The notes: generated by a model from the letters alone, not told the origin. 47,689 bases of DNA from an uncultured Acholeplasmatales bacterium (GCA_944323055.1 CALUQZ010000011.1:1-47689); one strand, 5' to 3'; shown: positions 1-8,787, counted from the stretch's first letter. Program-made: numbers and translations.

Positions 1-92
1 AAATAAAAAAGTGATTTTGATGGGTAAAAAGGTTCAAAACCACTTAATATAGTAAAAAGTGTATGCGTAATCACTAGCTATTGTGTTATTTT

Positions 93-121
93 TTGCAATT
101 ATATTTAAATTTTGTTATAAT
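93..121 (+). promoter_or_regulatory. Promoter of the queH-rluB operon
   Basis: A TTGCAA -35 (93-98) and a TATAAT -10 (116-121) are separated by exactly 17 bases, with a TG one base upstream of the -10 (extended -10). It is the only convincing promoter before 5244, so the six overlapping genes that follow probably share it. It also shows that the upstream in-frame ATG at 83 is not the start of queH. Confidence 0.75.
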
Positions 122-145
122 AAAAAGCAATTGGTGGTGATTAAA

Positions 146-751
146 ATGATATCTAATTATAAAGAATTTAAATTGTTTTTAAAGACAATTGAAAATAGAC
201 CAAAGCTTCTTTTACATAGTTGTTGTGGTCCATGTTCAAGTCATGTTTTAGAATTGTTAAACAATTACTTTTCAATAACTATTTTTTATAGTAATGATTG
301 TATCTTTCCTTTAGAAGAATATTATCATCGTCTACATGAACAAATCAAAATCGTTCAAGAAATGAATTTAGATATTAATATTGTTATACCACCTTATGAT
401 AAGGCTGATTACAATAAAGCTGTTAAAGGACAAGAAAATTTAGGTGAACATAGCATTAGATGCTATTCTTGTTTTTTAGAGAGATTAACTAAAACTGCTA
501 AATATGCTGCTGATAATCAGTTTTCTTATTTTACTACAACATTAAGCATATCGCCTTATAAAAATAGTTCATGGTTAAATGAAATTGGTTATAAATTAGA
601 AAGAGAATATGGCATTAAATATTTATATTCTGACTTTAAAAAAGAAGATGGTTATAAGAGGAGTATCGCCCTATCAAAAGAATATGATTTATATCGTCAA
701 GACTATTGTGGATGTATATATTCATTAAATGAAAGGGGATTAAAAGAATGA
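146..751 (+). CDS. queH: Epoxyqueuosine reductase QueH (DUF208 family)
   Basis: This enzyme carries out the last step of queuosine synthesis, reducing epoxyqueuosine to queuosine in tRNA. QueH is the metal/Fe-S enzyme that replaces cobalamin-dependent QueG. The 201-residue protein has the family's cysteine pattern: C26, C27 and C30 in HSCCGPC, C106 and C109 in RCYSC, and C188 and C190 in YCGC. It also has the conserved TTTLSISPYK stretch. The start at 146 is preferred because GGTGGTGA lies just upstream and because a longer reading would begin inside the promoter. It overlaps the next gene by ATGA. No other queuosine genes are in the window, so the substrate may come from salvage. Confidence 0.93.
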   Translation: MISNYKEFKLFLKTIENRPKLLLHSCCGPCSSHVLELLNNYFSITIFYSNDCIFPLEEYYHRLHEQIKIVQEMNLDINIVIPPYDKADYNKAVKGQENLGEHSIRCYSCFLERLTKTAKYAADNQFSYFTTTLSISPYKNSSWLNEIGYKLEREYGIKYLYSDFKKEDGYKRSIALSKEYDLYRQDYCGCIYSLNERGLKE

Positions 752-2085
752 AAAAAGCTCTAGCATTATGTGGCGGTGGTTCTAAAGGTTCCTATCAAAT
801 GGGAGTTTGGAAAGCCTTAAATGAATTAGGAGAAAAAATAGATATTGTGTGCGGCACTTCGATTGGGGCACTAAACGCTTCAATGATTGCTCAAGATAAA
901 TATGATGAATGTCTAGATTTATGGAAGAAAACTAGAAATGATACTATTTTAGCCACTCCTATTAGTATTGATGAAAATTCATTAAAAAAATCTTTTAAGA
1001 ATATGAAAGATTTAGTACCATTTCTAAAAAATTATCTAAAAGATAAAGGAGCTGATATAACTCCTTTTAAAAAGAGTATAGATTATTATATTGATGAAGA
1101 AAAAATAATTAATTCACCTTTAGATATAGGTGTAGTTTGTGTTACTTTTCCAGGTTTTAAACCTCATTTTGTCCGTTTAAAAGAAGTAAAAAAAGAACAT
1201 ATTAAATCTTATATATTAGCTTCAGCCTCTTGTTTTCCGTTATTTCCTTTATGTAAAATTGGTAATACTAATTATATTGATGGTGGTTACTTTGATAATT
1301 TGCCGATTGATTTTTGTTTAGATTTAGGAGCTCATGAAGTTATAGCAGTTGATTTAAATTTTAATATAACGCATAAAGAATATTTAAATAAGCCTTTTAT
1401 AAAATATATATATCCTTCACATGATCTAGGTGGTTTCTTTAATTTTGATAAAGATTTAATTGAAAATAATATGATTCTTGGGTATAATGATGCGATGAAA
1501 AAATATGGCAAGTATTTAGGTTTTAGATATACTTTTTACAAAGAAGAAGATTTGTCTTTCATCGCGCAAAAATTTATGATTATTTTAGCAAATATATTTA
1601 AGGATTTTCGTAAAGCTAAAATTAGATCATTATATAAAGAAGAAATTAATCTATATGATATTTTAGAAAAATATACTTATAGACCATTATCTTATATTGA
1701 ATATTACATTAGAGCTGTTGAAGAATTAATGGAATATTTAAAATTTGATTATTTACAAGTTTATCGATTAAAAGACATTAGTTTTCTTTTATTAAAAAAA
1801 GTATTAGAAATTAAAAGTAATAATATAGTATTTAAGGAAAACTACGATAAACAAAAAACTAGTTTAAAGAAACGTGATTATTTAAATAAAAGCAAAGCAG
1901 AAGAAATATTGTCTTATTCTTTTCATACTTTAAATGCTGGTAAAATCTTACCTTCTGATTTTGTTTTAGATGTTTTAGCGGTAAATCCGTATTTAGTTAT
2001 TTATATGATTTTAGAAATGACTTGGAGTGATTTTGATGCTGAAGAAGAAAAAAACTTTGGTTTTACCTTTGAATTTACAGATTGA
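748..2085 (+). CDS. Patatin-like phospholipase
   Basis: This is a predicted serine lipid acyl hydrolase of the patatin family. The N-terminal domain (about residues 1-210) shows the whole catalytic set: the glycine-rich oxyanion loop GGGSKGSYQMG at 9-19, the nucleophile elbow GTSIG with S38, and the DGG motif with catalytic D178. The remaining ~200 residues are a helical extension that I do not recognise; it lacks obvious membrane segments. There is no signal peptide, so it probably acts at the inner face of the membrane. It starts within the queH stop (ATGA overlap), and its own 3' end overlaps the next gene by 50 bases, indicating translational coupling. The native substrate cannot be read from sequence. 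Confidence 0.88.
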   Translation: MKKALALCGGGSKGSYQMGVWKALNELGEKIDIVCGTSIGALNASMIAQDKYDECLDLWKKTRNDTILATPISIDENSLKKSFKNMKDLVPFLKNYLKDKGADITPFKKSIDYYIDEEKIINSPLDIGVVCVTFPGFKPHFVRLKEVKKEHIKSYILASASCFPLFPLCKIGNTNYIDGGYFDNLPIDFCLDLGAHEVIAVDLNFNITHKEYLNKPFIKYIYPSHDLGGFFNFDKDLIENNMILGYNDAMKKYGKYLGFRYTFYKEEDLSFIAQKFMIILANIFKDFRKAKIRSLYKEEINLYDILEKYTYRPLSYIEYYIRAVEELMEYLKFDYLQVYRLKDISFLLLKKVLEIKSNNIVFKENYDKQKTSLKKRDYLNKSKAEEILSYSFHTLNAGKILPSDFVLDVLAVNPYLVIYMILEMTWSDFDAEEEKNFGFTFEFTD

Positions 2086-3139
2086 AGGTAGGTATTTATT
2101 TATATCTGATATTCATGGTAGTCTTGACTTATTAAAAATGGCTTTAGAAGAAGTAAAATTTAATAGTTCTGATGTTTTATTTTTAATAGGTGATATTATT
2201 GAAAAAGGTCAAGAAAATATAGCCATTTTAGATTATTTAATGGAATTAAAAAAAAGTTATAAAGTTTATTTTTTAGCTGGTAATTGCGATGAAGTATTGC
2301 GCTATATTATACCACCAGTTGATAAAGAAGCATTCTTGTTTTATGCGGTAGAAAAGAAGCATTCAATTATTAATGAAATGGCTAGTATTTTAAATATAGA
2401 TTTAAACAAAGATATAGATGTTGACTCAATATGTAGTGTTTTTTATGAAAAGTTTAAAAAATATTATGATTTTGTCGACTCATTTTATGATGTCATTATT
2501 TTAAATAATAAATATGTTTTAGTTCATGGTGGACTTGATGATATTGAAAATATTCCTTATTATAATGCTAGTTTATTAAAATATGATTCCTTTTATTTGA
2601 AGGCAAAACCAACCTCTTTTGTAAGAATAGTTGGTCATTTCCCAGTTGTTAATTATACACGTACTATTCCATGCAATAACCCTATTATAGATTTAGATAA
2701 AGGAGTCATTTCAATTGATGGTGGTAATAATGTTAAGCCTACTGGCCAATTGAATGTTTTAATTTTAAAGGATAATATTTTCAGTTATATTTATGTTGAT
2801 AAATATGTTAAACAAATATGTAAGACTGATGTTTTAGATGCTAATATAAATCCTATTCATACAAATTCTTATTTAGAAAAAATAACATATAAAGGAGAAC
2901 GATTAGGCGATTTTTATGTTTGTTATAATTCTAAAGAAGAAAAATGCTATGCTTATAAGACAAATATAATAGAAAGCAAAAATAATTTTTTTTGTTATGA
3001 TGCTACTAACTATTTTATACCATTAAAAAAAGGAGAACGTTATAGCTTGATAATTAAAGCTCAACCTTTTTCAATTATTAAACATGAAGGTTATATTGGG
3101 TTAGTAGATACAAAGTTAGTTGATAATGATGAATTATAA
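2036..3139 (+). CDS. PPP-type metallophosphatase with extra C-terminal domain
   Basis: This is a calcineurin-like phosphoesterase of the Ser/Thr phosphatase (PPP/ApaH/PrpE) type. The metal-site motifs are in order: D25 and H27 in SDIHG, D53 in GDIIEKG (normally GDxVDRG), N83 and D85 in GNCDE (normally GNHD), H164 in VHGG, and H201 in GHFP. Two of these are non-canonical: E-K for D-R, and Cys in place of the His after the Asn. Residues ~245-367 form an unrecognised C-terminal part. I chose ATG 2036 because GGAG lies 8 bases before it; a GTG at 2027 is also possible. The gene starts inside the patatin gene and overlaps the next gene, so it is translationally coupled. It could act on proteins or dinucleotides. 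Confidence 0.8.
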   Translation: MLKKKKTLVLPLNLQIEGRYLFISDIHGSLDLLKMALEEVKFNSSDVLFLIGDIIEKGQENIAILDYLMELKKSYKVYFLAGNCDEVLRYIIPPVDKEAFLFYAVEKKHSIINEMASILNIDLNKDIDVDSICSVFYEKFKKYYDFVDSFYDVIILNNKYVLVHGGLDDIENIPYYNASLLKYDSFYLKAKPTSFVRIVGHFPVVNYTRTIPCNNPIIDLDKGVISIDGGNNVKPTGQLNVLILKDNIFSYIYVDKYVKQICKTDVLDANINPIHTNSYLEKITYKGERLGDFYVCYNSKEEKCYAYKTNIIESKNNFFCYDATNYFIPLKKGERYSLIIKAQPFSIIKHEGYIGLVDTKLVDNDEL

Positions 3140-3932
3140 GATTTTTAAAAAAATTTCTTTAAATGATTATCTTTTAAGTTATCATTTAGGCAAAAGTACT
3201 ATTTATAAGTTATTGTTAAATAATAAAATATTAATTAATGGTAAGATAATTAAATCTAATACTATATTAAATAAAAATGATATTTTAACGATTATAGCTG
3301 ATAAAAATGATTTAATGCCTTTTAAATATGAGTTTAAAGTATTGTATGAAGATGATTATATTTTGATTATTGATAAACCATATGGACATATAATTCATGG
3401 TTCTTTTGATGCGGTCGATAATATGGTCAGTTACTATTATCAAAAGAATAATTTAGATATTAAGGTTAGACATGTTCATCGTTTAGATAAAGAAACAACA
3501 GGCATTTTAGTTTATGCTAAAGATATTTTGACTGAGGCCTATTTTAATTATCACTTAGCTAATCATGATTTTATTAGAGAATATATAGCGTTAGTTAAGG
3601 GCAATTTAAAAAAAGATTTAGTTATTGAAAAACCGATTGGTAAAGATAGACATAACAATAATAAATATGTTATAAGCAAGACAGGTAAATATGCTAAAAC
3701 ATATGTTCATGTCTTAAAACATGATGTTAACAAAAGTTTATTATTAATTAGATTAGAAACAGGTCGTACGCATCAAATACGTGTTCATTTAGAAAGTGTG
3801 AATCACCCGCTTATAAATGACCCTATCTATAATTATGGCACAGGTAAGATGTTTTTACGTTCTTTTTCTTTTAAATTTAAACATCCATATACTAATTTAG
3901 AAATATATATAGAGGCACCAAATGAAAAATAA
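3126..3932 (+). CDS. RluA-family rRNA/tRNA pseudouridine synthase
   Basis: This enzyme isomerises specific uridines in structured RNA. The N-terminal ~60 residues look like an S4-type RNA-binding domain. The catalytic domain carries HRLDKETTG with the catalytic Asp at residue 121, and the C-terminal RLETGRTHQIRVHLE block typical of RluA/RluD. At 268 residues it is slightly shorter than RluD. The start is uncertain: TTG 3120, ATG 3126 and ATG 3129 are all in frame and none has a strong ribosome-binding site, as expected for coupled translation from the overlapping phosphatase gene. The target position in RNA cannot be assigned. Confidence 0.9.
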   Translation: MMNYKIFKKISLNDYLLSYHLGKSTIYKLLLNNKILINGKIIKSNTILNKNDILTIIADKNDLMPFKYEFKVLYEDDYILIIDKPYGHIIHGSFDAVDNMVSYYYQKNNLDIKVRHVHRLDKETTGILVYAKDILTEAYFNYHLANHDFIREYIALVKGNLKKDLVIEKPIGKDRHNNNKYVISKTGKYAKTYVHVLKHDVNKSLLLIRLETGRTHQIRVHLESVNHPLINDPIYNYGTGKMFLRSFSFKFKHPYTNLEIYIEAPNEK

Positions 3933-4527
3933 AATTATTATAATAACGACACTAAGTTTAATAGCTATAGGGCTTTTAACTTTAATTTTATTTAATGAAA
4001 TACCTAGACTTTCTTTTCGTTATGATGAAACTTTAGATGGCTATTTTATAACACATTGTTACGGAAATAGTAGTACTTATGAAATACCTGAAACATATAA
4101 AAATAAAAAGATAGTAGGAATGGATAGAGAGGTTTTTAGAGATAATAAAAGTTTGAAAACATTAGATTTATCTATGACAGAAATTGTAGAAATTCCTTTA
4201 GCTACTTTTAGTAATTGTAGTAATTTAGAAAGTATCATTTTGCCTAGTAGTTTGACATATATAGCTAATAATGCTTTTTATCGCTGTGAAAGTTTAGAAA
4301 ATATTAATTTAGCAGAAACCAATTTAACTATTTTAGCAGGTAGTGTTTTTTATGGTTGTACAAGTTTAAATGAAGTTTATTTGCCAGATACTTTAACAGA
4401 AATAGGTAGTTATTGTTTTTACAATACGAATATAGAATCATTATCTTTATCTAGTAATACAAGATTATTAGATAACGCCTTGACAGGGGTTAATATAGAA
4501 AATATCATTTATCGGGAGGTAAATTAA
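3922..4527 (+). CDS. Small membrane-anchored BspA-type leucine-rich-repeat protein
   Basis: This 201-residue protein has one N-terminal hydrophobic helix (about residues 4-25) after a Lys/Asn start, giving a signal anchor with the rest outside. From about residue 75 come four or five LRR_5 (BspA/TpLRR) repeats of ~23 residues, recognisable by recurring 'F..C.SL..I.LP..L..I...AF' spacing (for example FSNCSNLESIILP, FYRCESLENINL and FYGCTSLNEVYLP). Larger relatives in gut bacteria are surface adhesins; this one is minimal, without a second domain or cell-wall anchor. It overlaps the pseudouridine synthase genes on both sides, so it is expressed with them, although no functional link is evident. 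Confidence 0.82.
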   Translation: MKNKIIIITTLSLIAIGLLTLILFNEIPRLSFRYDETLDGYFITHCYGNSSTYEIPETYKNKKIVGMDREVFRDNKSLKTLDLSMTEIVEIPLATFSNCSNLESIILPSSLTYIANNAFYRCESLENINLAETNLTILAGSVFYGCTSLNEVYLPDTLTEIGSYCFYNTNIESLSLSSNTRLLDNALTGVNIENIIYREVN

Positions 4528-5243
4528 TGATCAGACTACAAAAAGCTTTAGCTTTAGCTCAAGTAGCTTCTAGAAGAAAAGCTGAAGAATTGATTTTAGC
4601 TAATAGAGTTATGGTTAATGGAGTGATAGTTAATGAGTTAGGGACGAAGGTTAGTGAAAAAGATGAAATAAAAGTAGATGGCGTTCTTATTAGTAAAGGC
4701 GAAAAAAAATATTATTTGTTAAATAAACCAGAAGGATATTTGACAACTTTGTCTGATCCTTTAAAGCGTAGGACAATTGCTGATTTATTTAGTGAGCAAT
4801 TAAAAAAAGAACGTGTTTATCCTATTGGTAGGCTAGATTATGAATCTAGTGGAGCTTTATTACTTACTAATGATGGTACGCTTACAAATAGATTAATAAA
4901 AGCTAATAATAATATTGTCAAAGTATATCATGTCAGAGTATTTGGTATATTAACTCAAGAAATGGTTGAAAAATTACGTAAAGGTGTAGTTATTGATAAT
5001 ATTTTAGCTAAAGTTGATAAGATTTCAGACATTAAACTAGATCGTAAAGTATCTCAGTCAGAATTTGTTATTACAATAACAGATGGTAAAAATAGACAAA
5101 TTAGGAATTTGATTAAAGCTTTAAATTTAGAGATTAAATGGGTTAAACGACTTAGTTTTGCAGATATTAGTATAGATGGATTAAAGTCAGGAGAAATTAG
5201 AGCACTTAAGGTCCATGAAATTAAAAAATTATATTTATATTAA
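4527..5243 (+). CDS. rluB: RsuA/RluB-family 23S/16S rRNA pseudouridine synthase
   Basis: A small-family rRNA pseudouridine synthase of 238 residues. The N-terminal S4 domain (RLQKALALAQVASRRKAEELI, residues 3-23) is followed by the catalytic domain with PIGRLDYESSGALLL; the nucleophilic Asp is residue 104, very near the position in E. coli RsuA. CGGGAGGT lies just before the ATG, which shares its A with the preceding stop. Firmicutes usually have one such enzyme, RluB-like, acting on helix 89 of 23S rRNA; I assign RluB by that analogy, and RluF/RsuA specificity is not excluded. It is the last gene of the operon; a new promoter follows. Confidence 0.88.
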   Translation: MIRLQKALALAQVASRRKAEELILANRVMVNGVIVNELGTKVSEKDEIKVDGVLISKGEKKYYLLNKPEGYLTTLSDPLKRRTIADLFSEQLKKERVYPIGRLDYESSGALLLTNDGTLTNRLIKANNNIVKVYHVRVFGILTQEMVEKLRKGVVIDNILAKVDKISDIKLDRKVSQSEFVITITDGKNRQIRNLIKALNLEIKWVKRLSFADISIDGLKSGEIRALKVHEIKKLYLY

Positions 5244-5270
5244 TTAACTTAAAAAACTATTTTTGTTTTA

Positions 5271-5300
5271 TTTACATTAATCCTTATTTTGTGATATAAT
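5271..5300 (+). promoter_or_regulatory. Promoter of cmk-S1
   Basis: TTTACA (5271-5276) and TATAAT (5295-5300) are separated by 18 bases, with TGA immediately before the -10 (extended -10). It lies between rluB and the AAGGAG ribosome-binding site at 5312. An in-frame GTG at 5304 falls at the expected transcription start and is therefore not the gene start. Confidence 0.7.
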
Positions 5301-5327
5301 TTAGTGAGTGTAAGGAGTGTTATTTTT

Positions 5328-7391
5328 ATGTCGATTCAAGTAGCTATAGACGGGCCTGCTGGTTCTGGTAAGTCCTCAATATGTAAATTAGTAGCTAAAA
5401 AATTAAATTTTACTCATATTGATACTGGGGCAATGTTTAGAGCTATAACTCTTTATGCTTTACGTAAAAAAATTGATTTAGATGATGAAGCTAGTTATAC
5501 ATTTTTAGATGATGTATCATTATGTTATAAAAATAATAAAATTTATTTAAATGGCGAAGATGTTTCAACTTTAATAAGGGAAGCTAATGTTACTAATAAT
5601 GTCAGTCAAGTTAGTAAAGTTAAAGCTGTTAGGACTAAAATGTTAGAATTTGAAAGACAACTGGCTAGCTCTGGTAATATTTTAATGGATGGGCGCGATA
5701 TCGGTTCAGTTGTTTTGCCTAATGCTGATGTTAAAATATTTTTAACAGCTTCTGTTAAAGCAAGAGCATTAAGACGTCATGCCGAATTAAAAGAAAAAGG
5801 AAAGGATATTTCTTTAGAACAAGTAGAACAAGAGATAATTAAAAGGGATGAACTTGATTCTACTAGAGAAATAGCTCCCTTAAAAAAAGCAGATGATGCT
5901 ATCTTAGTAGACACAACAAACATGACAATTGATGAGGTTTGTGAACATATAATAAAGATTGTTAAAGATAAGGTAGGTAGTAAAATGAGTCAAGAAGTTA
6001 AAGAAATCACAAGCATGGATGATGTAGAGTTTGGTAAAAAATTACGCAAAGGACAAATAGTTAAAGGAAAAGTAGTAGCTGTAGATGATAATGTTTGTTA
6101 TTTAGATTTACATGAATTTACAGAAGGTCAAATTTACTTAGACCACTTCACTTTAGATAAAACGCAAACTTCTTTAAAATATTTAGTTTCTGTTGGCGAC
6201 GAAGTTGAAGTAGAAATTACAGAAATTAAAGAAGGAGACGCTAGTGGAGAAATTCTATGCTCACGTTTACGTTTATTAAGACAAGCAAAATATCAAGAAA
6301 TTGTTAAATTAGCTGAAGATAAAAAACCTATTGAAGTTGTTGTTAAATCAGCTACTAAAGATGGTAAAGGCTATACAGTTTCTTATGATGGTGTTGATAT
6401 GTTTATGCCTAAAAGTCAAGGACCACGTGAGACTAAAGTTGGCGATAAATTAACAGGTATAGTTATAGAAGCTAATCCTACTAGAAATAGAGCTGTTTTT
6501 TCTAGTCGTGTTTATGCTGATAGTATTTTTGAAGAAAATAAAGAAGCAGAATTAGCTAATATTCATGAAGGTGACACTTTAGAAGGTGAAGTTGTTAGAA
6601 TTTTGCCTTTTGCATGTTTTGTTAAGTTTAATTATGTACAAGGTATGTTAAGACTTCCAGAAATTAGTCATACATATATCGAAAAAATAGAAGATGTTTT
6701 AAAAGTTGGAGATAAAGTAAGTGTTAAAGTTTTATCAATTAAAAATGGTAAAATCTTGTTATCACGTAAAGCTTTGTTAGCTACTCCTTATGAACAATTT
6801 GTTTTAAATCATAAGGTTGGCGATAAAATTAAAGCTAAAGTTGTTAATAAATTACCTTATGGTATTTTACTTGAACTTGCAGAAAATGTTAGAGGCTTAT
6901 TACATCAAAGTGAATATAGTTGGAATCCTAATGATAATTATCAATCATGTGTAGTTGTAGGCGATGAAATCGAAGTCGTAATTTCTAAAATAGATAATGA
7001 AAAACAAAGAATTTCTTTATCACGTAAAGCTATGTTAGATAATCCTTGGTCACGTGTAAAAGCTAAAAGAGGAGATATATGTGATTGTAAAATTACAGAA
7101 ATAACAGAAGATGGCTTAAAAGTTACAGCCTTAGGTGTAGATGGATTTATTCCTAATGATTCTATCCTTGATAAAAACGATAAAGGCAAAGTAAGTGATT
7201 ATTATGCTGTTGGTGATGAAGTAAAGGCTGTTGTTTTTGATATTAGACCTAAAGAATGGGTATTACGCTTAAGTATTAGACGCTATAAAGCCTTAGAAGA
7301 ACAAAAAGAAATGCAAAAATATCTTTCTAATGAAAATGATGATAGTAGTGTTACTATTGGTGATGTATATAAGGATATTTTAAATAAGTAG
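5328..7391 (+). CDS. cmk-rpsA: Cytidylate kinase fused to ribosomal protein S1
   Basis: A single 687-residue frame joins two proteins. Residues 1-~217 are CMP/dCMP kinase: P-loop GPAGSGKSS at 9-17, the DTGAMFRA nucleotide-monophosphate region, and MDGRDIGSVVLP. Residues 220-687 are an S1 protein with five S1-like OB repeats, starting at about 241, 330, 415, 502 and 587; repeats 3 and 4 match the consensus best (RLPEIS and LLHQSE cores). The start ATG has AAGGAG 10 bases before it. cmk and rpsA are neighbours in many bacteria, so the fusion joins an existing pair. The kinase makes CDP/dCDP; the S1 part should bind mRNA and the 30S subunit. An internal start may also give free S1. A perfect terminator follows. 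Confidence 0.93.
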   Translation: MSIQVAIDGPAGSGKSSICKLVAKKLNFTHIDTGAMFRAITLYALRKKIDLDDEASYTFLDDVSLCYKNNKIYLNGEDVSTLIREANVTNNVSQVSKVKAVRTKMLEFERQLASSGNILMDGRDIGSVVLPNADVKIFLTASVKARALRRHAELKEKGKDISLEQVEQEIIKRDELDSTREIAPLKKADDAILVDTTNMTIDEVCEHIIKIVKDKVGSKMSQEVKEITSMDDVEFGKKLRKGQIVKGKVVAVDDNVCYLDLHEFTEGQIYLDHFTLDKTQTSLKYLVSVGDEVEVEITEIKEGDASGEILCSRLRLLRQAKYQEIVKLAEDKKPIEVVVKSATKDGKGYTVSYDGVDMFMPKSQGPRETKVGDKLTGIVIEANPTRNRAVFSSRVYADSIFEENKEAELANIHEGDTLEGEVVRILPFACFVKFNYVQGMLRLPEISHTYIEKIEDVLKVGDKVSVKVLSIKNGKILLSRKALLATPYEQFVLNHKVGDKIKAKVVNKLPYGILLELAENVRGLLHQSEYSWNPNDNYQSCVVVGDEIEVVISKIDNEKQRISLSRKAMLDNPWSRVKAKRGDICDCKITEITEDGLKVTALGVDGFIPNDSILDKNDKGKVSDYYAVGDEVKAVVFDIRPKEWVLRLSIRRYKALEEQKEMQKYLSNENDDSSVTIGDVYKDILNK
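5970..5987 (+). promoter_or_regulatory. Possible internal ribosome-binding site and start for free S1
   Basis: At the kinase/S1 junction AAGGTAGG (5970-5977) lies 7 bases before an in-frame ATG (5985, residue 220), exactly where the S1 part begins (MSQEV). Both other forward frames hit TAG within this short stretch (5974-5976 and 5978-5980). It resembles a former gene boundary fused by an indel and may still start translation. Confidence 0.4.
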
Positions 7392-7397
7392 ATAATT

Positions 7398-7451
7398 AGT
7401 TCTAATCTTACTTTATCGATATAACTAAAACGTAAGATTAGAACTTTTTTT
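7398..7451 (+). terminator. Intrinsic terminator after cmk-S1
   Basis: A perfect 14-base stem, AGTTCTAATCTTAC (7398-7411) with GTAAGATTAGAACT (7432-7445), has a 20-base loop and runs into a 7-T tract. It sits 6 bases after the stop codon and separates cmk-S1 from der. Confidence 0.9.
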
Positions 7452-7482
7452 ATATAATATAATTATAAGGAGAAGTGATAAC

Positions 7483-8787
7483 ATGTTACCAAAAATTGCG
7501 ATAGTAGGTAGACCTAATGTTGGCAAAAGTAGTTTATTTAATCGTATTATAGGTACTCGTCTTTCTATAACAGATGATAAACCCGGTGTTACACGTGATC
7601 GTATTTATGCTAAAGCTAGTTGGTTAGGAAATGAATTTTATGTAATTGATACAGGAGGAATAGAACTTCAAGATGCTCCTTTTCAAGTTGAAATTAAGGC
7701 TCAAGTTGAAATAGCTTTAGAAGAGGCAGATGTTATAATTTTTTTAGTAGATGTTAGAAGCCAACTTACTGATGACGATAATTATATTGCTAAAATGCTT
7801 TATAAGGCAAAAAAAGAAGTATTAGTGGCTGTTAATAAAGTTGATGATGAAAAATATAAAGATAATATATATGATTTTTATAGTCTAGGTTTTGGAGAAA
7901 TTTATCCTATATCAACTTTGCATGGCATTGGTTTAGGTGATTTATTAGATGCTGTTATTAGTCATCTAAATTATAATGAAGAATCTATAGAAGAAGATAA
8001 TATTAAATTTTCTTTAATTGGTCGACCTAATGTTGGTAAGAGCAGTTTAGTTAATGCCTTATTAAAAGAAAACAGAGTAATTGTTTCAGATATTGCCGGT
8101 ACTACTCGGGATTCTATAGACTCTAGCTTTACTTATCAAGATGATAAATATGTAATTATAGATACTGCAGGGATGAAAAAAAGAGGTAAAATTTACGAAA
8201 ATCTAGAAAAATATGCGCAAATTAGAGCCATTGATGCAATTATTCGTTCTGATATTGTTTTATTAGTTTTAGATGCTAATACAGGTATTATTGAACAAGA
8301 CACACATATCGGACAGTATATTGAAATGTATAATAAACCTTGTATTATTGTCGTTAATAAGTGGGATTTAGTTAAAAAAGAAACTAATACTATGGCTGAA
8401 TTTGAAAAAGAAGTGAGAGATAAATTTAAATATTTAGATTATGCTCCGATTGTTTTCTTATCAGCTTTAACTAAATCAAGAGTTAATACATTATTCCCAA
8501 TGTTAAAATTGACATATGAAGCATATCGAAGAAGAATTCAAACAGCCGTTTTAAATGATGTAGTAATTGATGCTTATCAAATGAACTTGCCTTCTTTTTT
8601 CAATGGTGGTAAACTAAAGATATATTATGCAACACAAGTAGGTGTTTGTCCTCCTACTTTTGCTATTTTTGTCAATGATGAAAATTATTTGCATTTTTCA
8701 TATAAACGTTACCTTGAAAATCAAATTAGAAAGAATTTTGATTTTTTTGCAACACCTATCAAATTAGAATTTAGGAGGCGTGATTGA
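7483..8787 (+). CDS. der: Ribosome biogenesis GTPase Der (EngA)
   Basis: An essential double-GTPase that assists 50S subunit maturation. Two G domains are visible: the first with GRPNVGKSS at residues 9-17, DTGGI and NKVD; the second with GRPNVGKSS from residue 180, DTAGM and NKWD. A C-terminal KH-like domain ends in KLEFRRRD. Its 434 residues match the family. ATG 7483 has AAGGAG 10 bases before it. The stop overlaps the next start region. A TATAAT at 7453-7458 could be its own -10, but no matching -35 is seen. Confidence 0.97.
   Translation: MLPKIAIVGRPNVGKSSLFNRIIGTRLSITDDKPGVTRDRIYAKASWLGNEFYVIDTGGIELQDAPFQVEIKAQVEIALEEADVIIFLVDVRSQLTDDDNYIAKMLYKAKKEVLVAVNKVDDEKYKDNIYDFYSLGFGEIYPISTLHGIGLGDLLDAVISHLNYNEESIEEDNIKFSLIGRPNVGKSSLVNALLKENRVIVSDIAGTTRDSIDSSFTYQDDKYVIIDTAGMKKRGKIYENLEKYAQIRAIDAIIRSDIVLLVLDANTGIIEQDTHIGQYIEMYNKPCIIVVNKWDLVKKETNTMAEFEKEVRDKFKYLDYAPIVFLSALTKSRVNTLFPMLKLTYEAYRRRIQTAVLNDVVIDAYQMNLPSFFNGGKLKIYYATQVGVCPPTFAIFVNDENYLHFSYKRYLENQIRKNFDFFATPIKLEFRRRD

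Noticed and set aside
2-52. Sixteen codons open from the left edge, ending in TAG at 50-52
   Set aside because: Could be the tail of an upstream gene, but too short to tell from chance in AT-rich DNA; no terminator follows it.
83-145. Extended N-terminus for QueH starting at ATG 83
   Set aside because: This region contains the TTGCAA/TATAAT promoter; ATG 146 has a ribosome-binding site and matches the family.
6941-7189. Antisense reading frame inside the S1 domain region
   Set aside because: A shadow of the conserved S1 coding sequence, with no ribosome-binding site or recognisable protein.
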